Part shown: one piece after another, positions 23,500-32,100 of the stretch
Layout: each line of letters opens with the position of its first letter
Position numbering within the stretch: position 1 is the first letter of the stretch
Origin: CADEED01 sp035995425
Lineage (GTDB): Bacteria; Pseudomonadota; Gammaproteobacteria; Steroidobacterales; Steroidobacteraceae
Reading direction: 5' to 3'
DNA: 64,000 nt
NCBI GenBank assembly: GCA_035995425.1
Contig: DASYKM010000089.1
Coordinates: 1-64,000 of the forward strand
The notes under the pieces: generated by a model
Databases searched by the model: none
The model's input: the letters and a program-made list of their open reading frames with translations, nothing else
Told to the model about the DNA's origin: nothing
Translations under genes and position numbers: made by a program

Positions 23500-24318
23500 C
23501 TAGATCGCCAGGGGAGCCTCGGAATCGAGGAAAGCGCGGATCTTCGGTACCACCTTATCTATGGAGTGGAGCATGAAGAGGTGCCCGCCCCCCGGGACGA
23601 TGAACAGCCGATTGTTGGGAATCAGCATGGCGATGATCCGCGCGTTGACTGGAGGTACCAGCGGATCATCGGCGCCGGCCATCACCAGGGTCGGCTGGCG
23701 AATGCGATGCAGCCAATGAATGCTGGTCCATCCCATCCCTGCCAGAAGCTGATAGACGTAGCCCATGAACTGCGGCGCGATGATCCGCGCGGTATGCGCA
23801 GACATGATCTTCGGATCACGGCGGGCTTCACCCCCGTAGATATCGCCCGCCGCCTTCTGCATGTACGTCGGTGACAGGTAGCGGCGCGGCGTGATCATCT
23901 TCGACAGCGCTGATGGCCGTCCCGGCACCATCACGGCGCCCGGTGATGTCGCCGCGAGCACCAGGCGGCGACATCGCTGTGGGTACTGTCTCGCGAACTG
24001 CTGCGCGAGCGCGCCGCCCCAGGAAACACCGATTACATCGACCTGGCCGTAGCCGAGCCGGTCGAGCAACTTGTTGGCGAGTCGCGCGAGTCCGGAAAAC
24101 CTGCGCGGCCGCCAGCTCATCTCGGATCGGCCGACACCGGGAACGTCGAAGATCACGATCTCCTTTTCCGGCATCGCTTCCATGAATGGAAAGCACAGCT
24201 CGAGATTGGCGCCGATTCCGTTGAACAGCAGCAGCGGCAGGCCGCCTCGGCCCTTCTGGGTTGCGACACGCAGATTGACGCCGTCAACCTCCACATACTC
24301 GACTTGAGGCTGGCTCAT
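23500..24318 (-). CDS. phaZ: Intracellular medium-chain PHA depolymerase
   Basis: 272 residues, alpha/beta hydrolase. The sequence follows pseudomonad PhaZ closely in recall: PLLLFNGIGANLELCFPFME, FDVPGVGRSE, the nucleophile elbow VIGVSWGGALAQQFA, GWTSIHWLHRIRQPTLVMAG with the catalytic Asp in GADDPLV, and the His in GGGHLF. It degrades stored medium-chain polyhydroxyalkanoate to hydroxyacids. Its ATG overlaps the phaC stop by four bases, so the two are coupled; synthase and depolymerase in one operon allow continuous polymer turnover. Confidence 0.85.
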   Translation of the reverse strand: MSQPQVEYVEVDGVNLRVATQKGRGGLPLLLFNGIGANLELCFPFMEAMPEKEIVIFDVPGVGRSEMSWRPRRFSGLARLANKLLDRLGYGQVDVIGVSWGGALAQQFARQYPQRCRRLVLAATSPGAVMVPGRPSALSKMITPRRYLSPTYMQKAAGDIYGGEARRDPKIMSAHTARIIAPQFMGYVYQLLAGMGWTSIHWLHRIRQPTLVMAGADDPLVPPVNARIIAMLIPNNRLFIVPGGGHLFMLHSIDKVVPKIRAFLDSEAPLAI

Positions 24319-26114
24319 CGCTGATGAACGTATCGCCCCGGCGCGGGATCGCCCGCGGGATTGAGTGCGCTGCCGAGGGCCGACGGAGCCTGTACTTCCC
24401 CGTCACCGTGCTGCGCATACCACTTGCTCCAGTGCGCCCACCAGCTGCCGCCGTGTTCGCTCGCGCCCGCGAGCCAGGTCTCCGCGTCGTCGGGCAGAGA
24501 TGAGTTGAGGAAATACTTTGCCTTCGGATTGGTGGGCGGGTTCACGATGCTTTGAATGTGGCCGCTGGATGACAGGACGAAATCGATCTTGCCACGCAGA
24601 ATGTTTCGCGATTGGTAACAGGCCTGCCACGGCGTGATGTGGTCGGTGATCCCGGCGACGACGTAAGCCGGCACCTGCACCTTCGACATGTCGATCGGCG
24701 TTCCCAGCGCGGTGATCTTGCCCGCCGATTTGAGCGGGTTGTCCATGAACATGCGCAGCAGGTCGGCGTGAAATTCCGCCGGCAGGCGCGTGGTGTCGGA
24801 GTTCCAATAGAGGATGTCGAATGCCGGCGGCCGATTCCCCATGACCCAGTTGTTTGCCACGAAGAGCCATACCAGGTCGTTGGGCCGCAGCCAGGCAAAC
24901 ACGCGTGCCATCTCGCTTCCCTCGAGCACTCCCTTGGCGCGCGACTTCTGGATCGTCGCGGCCACGCCGGTGCGCGACGCGAATTGCCCCAGCATCGTCG
25001 GCGCCTCGGTGTCGAGGACCGTGACCAGCAGCGTTGCGCTCGCCACCTTCTCTTCGTTTTTCGCCGCCAGATGACCTAGCAAGGTGGCCAGCGTGAAGCC
25101 ACCGGCGCAGGCGGCCATGGTGTTCACGCGATCCGCGCCGGTGATTTCGCAGGCAACGGCAATAGCTTGTTTGCAGGCGGAGAGATAAGTCTCCATGTTC
25201 CAGTCGCGCTGCGCCGCCGTCGGGTTGCGCCAGCTGATACAGAATGTCTGGATGCCCTGCTGAACGGCGTACTCGGCGAAGCTGCGGCCAGGCGACAGGT
25301 CGGTGGCGTAAAACTTGTTGATCTGCGGCGGCACGATGATCAGTGGTCGCCGGTGTACACGATTGGTCTGCGGCGTGTATTGAATGAGCTCGAAGGCTTC
25401 GCCACGGAACACCACCGCTCCCGGCGTCACCGCGAGATTCCTGCCGACCTGGAATTTGCGCTCATCGACCTGGCGCGGCATGCCGAAATTGTTGGTGAGG
25501 TCGTCGATGAAATTCTGCATGCCGTAGAGCAGGCTCTTGCCGCGCGTCTCGGTGATTCGCTGCAGGGCGCCCGGATTGCCGAACAACGAATTGGTCGGCG
25601 CGAAAGTCTCGGTGAACAGCTGCAGTACGAAGCGAGCTCGCTCGCGATCCTCGCTGGTGGTGTCGGCGCGGTCGAGCACGCGGTTGAGCATGTCGCGCCA
25701 CGCGACGAACCCTTGCATGAGCCGCTTGTAGTAGCCGCTCTTCTGCCAGACGGCGTGGCTGAATCGACGGTCGCGCGGATCGGCGGTGATTTTCGAACGC
25801 CCCATGACGATGTCCAGCACTTGGCGCGCGAATGCGAGGTTCTCTTCAAAAAGAACCTGGGGCTTCAGTGTCATCAATCGCAGCAGGCGTCTGCCGGCTG
25901 CTAACAACTCTTCGCGATCGAGCCCCAACAGGGGATTGGCGCCGAGGATCTGTTCGGCGGCATCGGTGGCGGCGGCGTGTTCGAGCTCGGGCTGTCCCTC
26001 TTTATCGGCCGGTGCGAAGCCGTCTTGAGCGGAATTTTCGTTGGCCGCCTCGTCCAGCGCAGGCCGGATTTCCGTCACATTTTCACGGGTCTGGCGGGGT
26101 CTCTTGGCTGCCAT
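24315..26114 (-). CDS. phaC: Class II-like poly(3-hydroxyalkanoate) synthase
   Basis: 599 residues from the ATG at 26114, which has GGAGAG upstream; a GTG at 26138 would add eight residues. It polymerises hydroxyacyl-CoA into PHA. The lipase-box cysteine is in MAACAGGFTLATLLG, the catalytic Asp in GITDHITPWQACY and the His in SGHIQSIVNPPTNPKAKYF. The C-terminal block (SWWAHWSKWY, DPAPGRYVHQR) resembles pseudomonad PhaC1, pointing to medium-chain substrates. The first 60 residues are an acidic, low-complexity extension. Divergent from the DUF11 operon. Confidence 0.9.
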   Translation of the reverse strand: MAAKRPRQTRENVTEIRPALDEAANENSAQDGFAPADKEGQPELEHAAATDAAEQILGANPLLGLDREELLAAGRRLLRLMTLKPQVLFEENLAFARQVLDIVMGRSKITADPRDRRFSHAVWQKSGYYKRLMQGFVAWRDMLNRVLDRADTTSEDRERARFVLQLFTETFAPTNSLFGNPGALQRITETRGKSLLYGMQNFIDDLTNNFGMPRQVDERKFQVGRNLAVTPGAVVFRGEAFELIQYTPQTNRVHRRPLIIVPPQINKFYATDLSPGRSFAEYAVQQGIQTFCISWRNPTAAQRDWNMETYLSACKQAIAVACEITGADRVNTMAACAGGFTLATLLGHLAAKNEEKVASATLLVTVLDTEAPTMLGQFASRTGVAATIQKSRAKGVLEGSEMARVFAWLRPNDLVWLFVANNWVMGNRPPAFDILYWNSDTTRLPAEFHADLLRMFMDNPLKSAGKITALGTPIDMSKVQVPAYVVAGITDHITPWQACYQSRNILRGKIDFVLSSSGHIQSIVNPPTNPKAKYFLNSSLPDDAETWLAGASEHGGSWWAHWSKWYAQHGDGEVQAPSALGSALNPAGDPAPGRYVHQR

Positions 26115-26267
26115 GGGCGCTCTCCACGCGTACTGCACTCGTTATATGTGATCTGTATCGCAGTGGCGACAGGGTCGGCGTGACCCTAGTCACGTGGCCT
26201 AAGGCCCTCGATTCCTATTATGCACTGCAGCGAGGCCCCCAAAACCGTGAACGTCATGGGTTTGACG

Positions 26268-26310
26268 CCTCCTCCCGCAATCGATCGCGGGGCGAGGTGG
26301 CGAAAGCCAC
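26268..26310 (+). promoter_or_regulatory. Structured 5' leader of the DUF11 operon
   Basis: CCTCCTCCCGC (26268-26278) pairs with GCGGGGCGAGG (26287-26297) with one mismatch. Immediately after, GTGGC-GAAA-GCCAC (26297-26310) forms a GNRA-capped hairpin. The GAGGAG ribosome-binding site (26321-26326) starts ten bases later. Two stacked hairpins this close to the start suggest translational or RNA-stability control; no riboswitch class was identified. Confidence 0.5.
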
Positions 26311-26332
26311 TAGGAATAACGAGGAGTTTTCA

Positions 26333-27349
26333 GTGAAGTCATTTCGTCTATCAGCGCTTTTCAGCGCGGTCGCCATGGCACTCGCACTGGGTGCCAACAA
26401 CGCGCACGCCGTTGGCGTAGGCGCCGGTGTACACATCGACAACACCGCGACGGTTGACTACACCGTGGGAAGCGTCACCTCGACGACCACGTCCAACACC
26501 ACAACTGTCGTTGTCGCCGAGATCCTCAACGTCGCGGTGCTTGCGCCCGCCGCGCAGACGCCAGTGGCCCCGGGCACGACCGGCCAGGTACTGCGCTTCC
26601 GCGTGGACAACCTCGGCAACGGTCCCGAAGCGTTCCTCCTCGTGGCGAACAATGCCGTCACCGGCGACAACTTCGACCCGATCGCCGCATCCCCGGCTAT
26701 CTACCTCGACACGGGCGGTGGCGTGACAACCGCCGGCGTGTTCGATGCCACGGACGTCCCGTATGTCCCGGGCAGCAACGATCCCAACCTGGCCGGCGAC
26801 TCGACTCCCGCCAGCTTCGTCTACGTCTATCTGGTCAACAACATTCCGGGCTCGGTTTCCGACAACAACATCGGCCGCTCGACGCTCACGGCTTCAGCCC
26901 GCACGGGTACGGGCGCCGCCGGCACGGTGTTCGCGGGCCAAGGGCTGCTGGGCACCGACGCAGTTGTCGGCACCACGACGGCGAGCGCACTCGCCCAGGG
27001 CGAATACCTCGTGCAAGGCATTGCGGTAACCGCGACCAAGAGCCAGGTGGTGGTTGACCAGTTTGGCGGCGCGCATCCGCTTCCGGGCGCTCGCATCAAC
27101 TACTCCATCGTGGTCAACGCGGTGGGCTCGGGCACGGCGACGACCTCGGTGTTCGCCGACAACATTCCGGCCGGCACGACCTATCTGCCCGGCACGCTCA
27201 CGCTCAACAGCGCCGCGCTCACTGACACCGCGGACGCTGACGCCGGCGCTTACGAAACCACCCCGCAGCCGCGCGTTCGCGTGCAGCTCGGCAATCTCAC
27301 GCAGGCGAGTGGAACGCAGACCATCCAGTTCGCCGTGCGCATCAACTAG
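26333..27349 (+). CDS. Secreted DUF11-like surface protein 1
   Basis: 338 residues, GTG start with GAGGAG six bases upstream; a much longer in-frame opening back to 25832 is antisense to phaC. Signal peptide ends NNAHA. The mature protein starts GVHIDNTATVDYTVGS, a motif shared in variant form by the next large proteins. It continues with beta-rich, Thr/Ala/Asn-rich repeats, including a DUF11-like module at about 235-338 (INYSIVVNAVGSGTATTSVF) and ending IQFAVRIN. Very low charge and cysteine-free, like an extended surface or periplasmic adhesin. First gene of a four-gene operon ending with the 2002-residue OmpA/barrel protein. Confidence 0.75.
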   Translation: MKSFRLSALFSAVAMALALGANNAHAVGVGAGVHIDNTATVDYTVGSVTSTTTSNTTTVVVAEILNVAVLAPAAQTPVAPGTTGQVLRFRVDNLGNGPEAFLLVANNAVTGDNFDPIAASPAIYLDTGGGVTTAGVFDATDVPYVPGSNDPNLAGDSTPASFVYVYLVNNIPGSVSDNNIGRSTLTASARTGTGAAGTVFAGQGLLGTDAVVGTTTASALAQGEYLVQGIAVTATKSQVVVDQFGGAHPLPGARINYSIVVNAVGSGTATTSVFADNIPAGTTYLPGTLTLNSAALTDTADADAGAYETTPQPRVRVQLGNLTQASGTQTIQFAVRIN

Positions 27350-27382
27350 CAGACAGGAATGCAATTCGTGAAGGAGACACAC

Positions 27383-27880
27383 ATGATCATTGGAAGACAG
27401 AAAGTTTTCGCCGCCGCCGTGTTGATCGTCTGCAGCTTTGGCTCGCAGGCGTTCGCGCAGGGTTCGCAGGGCTGCATCCTGCTCAAGACGAGCGCCGAAG
27501 TCGCCAAAGAAGTGACCGATGCGAAGGGCGTCAAGACCGTCACGATGGTGCAGGCCGAAAAAGTCGTTCCGGGCGTCGAAGTGACGTGGACGGTCACGGC
27601 TAACAACATCTGCAAGCAGCCCTCGGACAAGGTCACGATCAACAACGCCGTGCCGGCGCACATGACCTATGTGGCGAGCTCGGCAACCGGTCCCGGCGCC
27701 GACGTCACCTTCTCGGTGGACGGCCAGACCTTTGGGCACGCCGACCAGCTCACCGTCCAGGAAAACGGCGCCGCGCGTCCCGCGCACGCCGATGAATACA
27801 CGCACATCCGCTGGGTCTTCAAGGACTCGCTCGCGCCGGGTGCGACGGCCGTGGCGCGTTTTCGCGCCGTGCTGAACTAG
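27383..27880 (+). CDS. Secreted DUF11-like surface protein 2
   Basis: 165 residues. AAGGAG precedes the ATG at 27383. Signal peptide ends SQAFAQ. One DUF11-like domain: VVPGVEVTWTVTANNICKQP, VTINNAVPAHMTYVASSATG and a final strand AVARFRAVLN. Two cysteines (about residues 30 and 77) could form a disulfide. It lies 33 bases after gene 1 and 29 bases before gene 3. It looks like a minimal single-domain subunit beside larger relatives. Confidence 0.75.
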   Translation: MIIGRQKVFAAAVLIVCSFGSQAFAQGSQGCILLKTSAEVAKEVTDAKGVKTVTMVQAEKVVPGVEVTWTVTANNICKQPSDKVTINNAVPAHMTYVASSATGPGADVTFSVDGQTFGHADQLTVQENGAARPAHADEYTHIRWVFKDSLAPGATAVARFRAVLN

Positions 27881-27909
27881 TTTGTCTTAGAGAGTAATCA
27901 GGAGTACCC

Positions 27910-29076
27910 ATGTTTTCTTCCTTCAAACAATTCAAGCGAGCTTCGGTCGCTTGTGTTGCGTTGGGGTCACTGTTCGTTTCAGGGCAGGCGCTGGCAATCG
28001 GCACCGTCCCCGGAACCGCGGTCGACAACATCGCATCAGTCAACTATTCGGTGGGTGGCGTCGCGCAGACGGTCATCCGCTCCGCACCCGGCGCCGGCAA
28101 CTCGACGGCTGGCGCAGGCGGCGGTTCGAACACGAGTTTCGTGGTCGACCGCAAGATCGACCTGTACATGCGTGAAGTGAACGCCGCCGCGACGCCCAAT
28201 GTCGCGCCCGGCAGCACCAACCAGGTCACGACGTTCTTCGTGCGCAACGACGGCAACGACACGCAGGGCGTCACGGCGGCCGCGGCCGCGTATGCCGCCT
28301 CGGTGTTCACGCATACGTCCGATTTTGCGATGACGAACGTGCGGTTTTTCGTGGAGTCGACCGCACCGACCACCTCGTGCACGGTGCCGACCCAGCCGGG
28401 CGGCATGCAGTTCACGCTCGGGACGGATTCGGCGCTGAACATCCCGACACTGGCGGCCGATAGCTGCACGTGGATCTACGTCGTGGCCGACACGCCGTCG
28501 ACCGCCACGAACGGGCAGTTCTCGAACGTTCAGCTCACCGTGACAGCGCGTGCTCCGACGACGCTGGCCGCGCTGACTGACAACAGCGCCACCACCGATG
28601 TGGCGGGCTCGATCGACGTGGTCTTCGCGGACGGACCGCTGGCGTCGGTCATCGACCAGGACCAGTACGCGATCGTGACTGCGGCCTTCACCGTCACGAA
28701 AGCGAGCGCGGTCGTCAACGACTTCGTCAGCGCGTCGAACTACAAGGCGATCCCGGGCGCGCAGATGCAATACACGATCACGCTCGCGAACGGCGGTGGC
28801 GCGGCTGCCGACACGGTGTCGGTCTCCGACGCGCTTCCCACCCTCACGACGTTCCGGCCGTTGAGCTACAACGGCAACGCTTCCGACGTGCACATACAGG
28901 TTGGCGCCGCCAACACGTATTGCATCGCCGAAGCGGGCGGTACCGATACGAACGCCGACGGATGCTTCCGTACGACGGCGGCCGGTGTCACCACGCTCAC
29001 GGTCCGCAACCCGGCGATCCCGACGATTGCCGCGGCCGGCTCGGTGATCGTGCGTTTCTCCGTGACGATCAACTAA
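27910..29076 (+). CDS. Secreted DUF11-like surface protein 3
   Basis: 388 residues. Signal peptide VALGSLFVSGQALA. The mature start TVPGTAVDNIASVNYSVGG parallels that of protein 1. The middle carries three to four cysteines (SCTVPTQPGG, DSCTWIYV), and a C-terminal DUF11-like module (PGAQMQYTITLANGGGAAAD, VSVSDALPTLTTF) ends in IVRFSVTIN. A ribosome-binding site AGGAG lies upstream. The repeated mature N-terminus and the same C-terminal strand suggest the operon arose by duplication of one module. Probably displayed on or beneath the outer membrane. Confidence 0.75.
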   Translation: MFSSFKQFKRASVACVALGSLFVSGQALAIGTVPGTAVDNIASVNYSVGGVAQTVIRSAPGAGNSTAGAGGGSNTSFVVDRKIDLYMREVNAAATPNVAPGSTNQVTTFFVRNDGNDTQGVTAAAAAYAASVFTHTSDFAMTNVRFFVESTAPTTSCTVPTQPGGMQFTLGTDSALNIPTLAADSCTWIYVVADTPSTATNGQFSNVQLTVTARAPTTLAALTDNSATTDVAGSIDVVFADGPLASVIDQDQYAIVTAAFTVTKASAVVNDFVSASNYKAIPGAQMQYTITLANGGGAAADTVSVSDALPTLTTFRPLSYNGNASDVHIQVGAANTYCIAEAGGTDTNADGCFRTTAAGVTTLTVRNPAIPTIAAAGSVIVRFSVTIN

Positions 29077-29104
29077 TAGAACGTCACGAAGGTTCAACGC
29101 AGTC

Positions 29105-32100
29105 ATGATGTTCACCACGGCGGGAAAACGGGTCTGGAGCCCGAAGGGGCGACCCAAGCCCCTTGCCCGCCACAACGGGTACTCTCACGCAGAGGGCGGA
29201 GTAGCGACTAGCTACTCCGCCTTCGGCACGTTTGGGGCCCGGCTGAATTCATTGCTGCTGATTGCGTTGTTATCTGTCGGAGGTCTCATTGTGCCGGAGG
29301 TTTCCGTGGCGCAGGTCACGGCGCCCGGAACGATGATTCGCAACGTCGGCACGGTCGCCTACCAGGCCCCGGGCGGCGCCGCGACACTCACCAATTCCAA
29401 CGAAGTCTCGCTGACCGTGCAGCCGCTGCCGTCGCGGGCTTCGATCACGCTCGCGCGCTACGAAGCGACCGGCCAGGCCACGACCACGGCCGGCCCCACG
29501 CAGTGCCGCTCGGGCAACGGCTTCTTCCCGCTCGATGCGCCGGCGGTCCAGGGTCATGGCGCGCTCGATCCCACGCAGCCGATTCCCATGCAGGACACGG
29601 GCACCGCCCACGCCGGCGATCCGATCTTCGTGCGCGTGGTCGACCTCGACCGCAATCGCGACGGCAATGTCATCGACACCGTGGATGTGCGCGTTGCCGT
29701 GCGCGCGACCGGCGATTCCGAAGTGCTGCGTCTCTCCGAGACCGGGCCGAACACCGGCGTGTTCGTCGGGTATATCGCGACCGCGACGGCCAGCGCGCAG
29801 GCCGACTGCGCGCTTCAGGTCGAGCGCAACTCCGAGCTCGAAGCGACCTACGTCGACCCCATCGACAACACCGACGCGGCGCAAGCTGACGCGCTGGTCG
29901 ATCCCTTCGGCCTCGTATTCGATTCGCAGACCGGCCTGCCGGTGAATGGCGCGCGTGTCCGCCTGGTGGATGCGAGCACCGGCCTCGGCGCGTCCGTGTT
30001 CGGTGACGACGGCGTCAGCCGCTTCCCGAGCGAAATGATCACCGGACAGCTCGTCACCGACCAGGGCGGTACGCAGTACAGCCTGCCCACCGGCGTGTTC
30101 CGTTTCCCTCTGGTCGCCGCCGGCAGCTATCGAATCGAAGTGCTGCCGCCGGGTGGTTACGCATTTCCCTCGCAGCGCACGGTCGCCGATCTGCAGACTC
30201 TGCCGGCCGCGCCGTATCGCCTGCAGCAGGGTTCGTTTGGTCAGAACTTCGTCGTCACCGCGGCACCCGCGGTGGCCCTCGACATGCCGCTCGATCCGAA
30301 CGGCGAGTCGCTCTTGTTGCGCAAGAGCGCGGGCCAGCAGATCGCGACCACCGGCGACTTCGTGCAGTACACGATCACGCTGCAGAACAACAGTCAGAAT
30401 GGCGCCTTCACCAACGTGCAGGTCATCGATCACCTGCCGGCCGGCTCGCGATACCGCGCAGGTTCGCTGCGCCTGAACGGCGTTCGCATTGCCGACCCGG
30501 TGGTTGCCGCCGACGGCTCCGGATTCACCTACACCCATCCGCACATCGACGCCGGCGTGACGATCGAGTTGCGCTACGTGCTCGAGTACACCGTGGCGAT
30601 GCGCGGCGCGAAGGAAGCCATCAACACCGCGCAGGCTTTCGCGCCAGGCAACGTGCGCTCGAACGAAGCGCGCGCGCTGGTCCGCATGAATGAGGAGCTG
30701 TTCTCGCAGAAGGGCTTCATCGTCGGCCGGGTGTTCGAAGGCGCCTGCGAGGACAAAGGCGGCGAGGACAACGGCGTCGCGAACGTACGCATCTATCTCG
30801 AAGACGGCCGCTACGGCGTCACCGATGAGAACGGCCACTACCATTTCGAAGGCCTCGAGCCGGGCACGCACACCGTCCAGCTCGACAAGCTCACGCTGCC
30901 GGAATTCCTCGAGCTCGCCCCTTGTTCACGCATGGGTAGCGCCGGCCGCGACTACTCGCAGTTCGCCGAGCTGCACGCCGGCACGTTGTGGCGCAACGAT
31001 TTCGTGCTGCGGCAGAAAGCCGCGCCGAAGGGCGACGTGAACTTCGAATTCCAGTCGTCGCTCGTGCCGGGTTCGAACGATGACGGCCTGGCATCGCACC
31101 AGGCGATCGTGCATGTCAACGGTGTCACCGCCGGCAACGTGCGCGCCATGGTCATGCTCCCGGACGGATTCGAATATGTGAGCGGCAGCGCGACGCTCGA
31201 TGGCGCGAAGACCACCGACTCCAAGGATCAGCTCGAAGGCGTCGGCGAACCGGTGGTGAGCGTCACGGAAAACGTCGTGATCGCGCGCCTGGGCGAACTG
31301 CCTGCCGGAACCTCGCGCACCTTCGCATTCCAGACGCGTACCGCGTCGAGCGCGGGCGGCGAGTTGGCCGTGCGCGCGGTGGCACTCTTCGACTCGCCCG
31401 CCAAGTCCGGCATGCGAACGGCGGCGATCGAATCGAAGTTGTCGCGCGGTGCGGCGAAATACGGACGGTCGAATCTCACCTTCACGCCGCGCTTCGACGT
31501 GCTCAAGACCGAGTTGCTGCCGTCCGACGAAGCCGCGCTGCGTACGCTGATCGAAAGCTGGCGCGGCGCCCGCGACATCACCATCCGCGCCGTCGGTCAT
31601 GCCGACTCGCAGCCGATCTCCGGCCGCAACCGCAAAGTGTTTGCCGACAACTACCAGTTGTCGCAGGCGCGCGCCCAGGCAGTGGCGAACTACCTTGCGA
31701 CTTCGCTCAACGTTCCGCAGGAGCGTGTGCGCGTCGAAGGCCACGGTTCCGACGAGCCGCTGAACAAGGGCAAGGACGCCGCCAGCCTCGCCGCCAATCG
31801 TCGCGTGGAAATCATGATCGAAGGCTCGCGCTTCGAAGCCAATGCGCCGCTCGAGCTGGTGGCCGCCGGTGGCGCTGCGCAGAAGCTCGATACCACCGGC
31901 GTCGTGTTGCGCGGCCCCGGCAACGTACAAGGCCAGAAGAAGCGTAAAGCGGCGGGTACCGACAATCGTGCGGCGTCCCCGGCGATCGACATCACGGAGC
32001 TCAAGCCCGGCATCGCCTGGCTCGCGCCCGAACCCGAATCGATCGCGGCGATCGCGTCGATCAAGATCGCGATCCAGCACGAACCCGGTCAGACGGTCGA

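Noticed and set aside
26229..26330. c-di-GMP (GEMM-I) riboswitch before the surface operon
   Set aside because: CGAAAGCCAC superficially resembles the GCAAAGCC motif, but the GGCAAACC part and pairing pattern of the class are missing.
25832..26332. Longer start for the first DUF11-like protein
   Set aside because: Overlaps phaC antisense and the structured leader; the GTG at 26333 has a good ribosome-binding site and a signal peptide.
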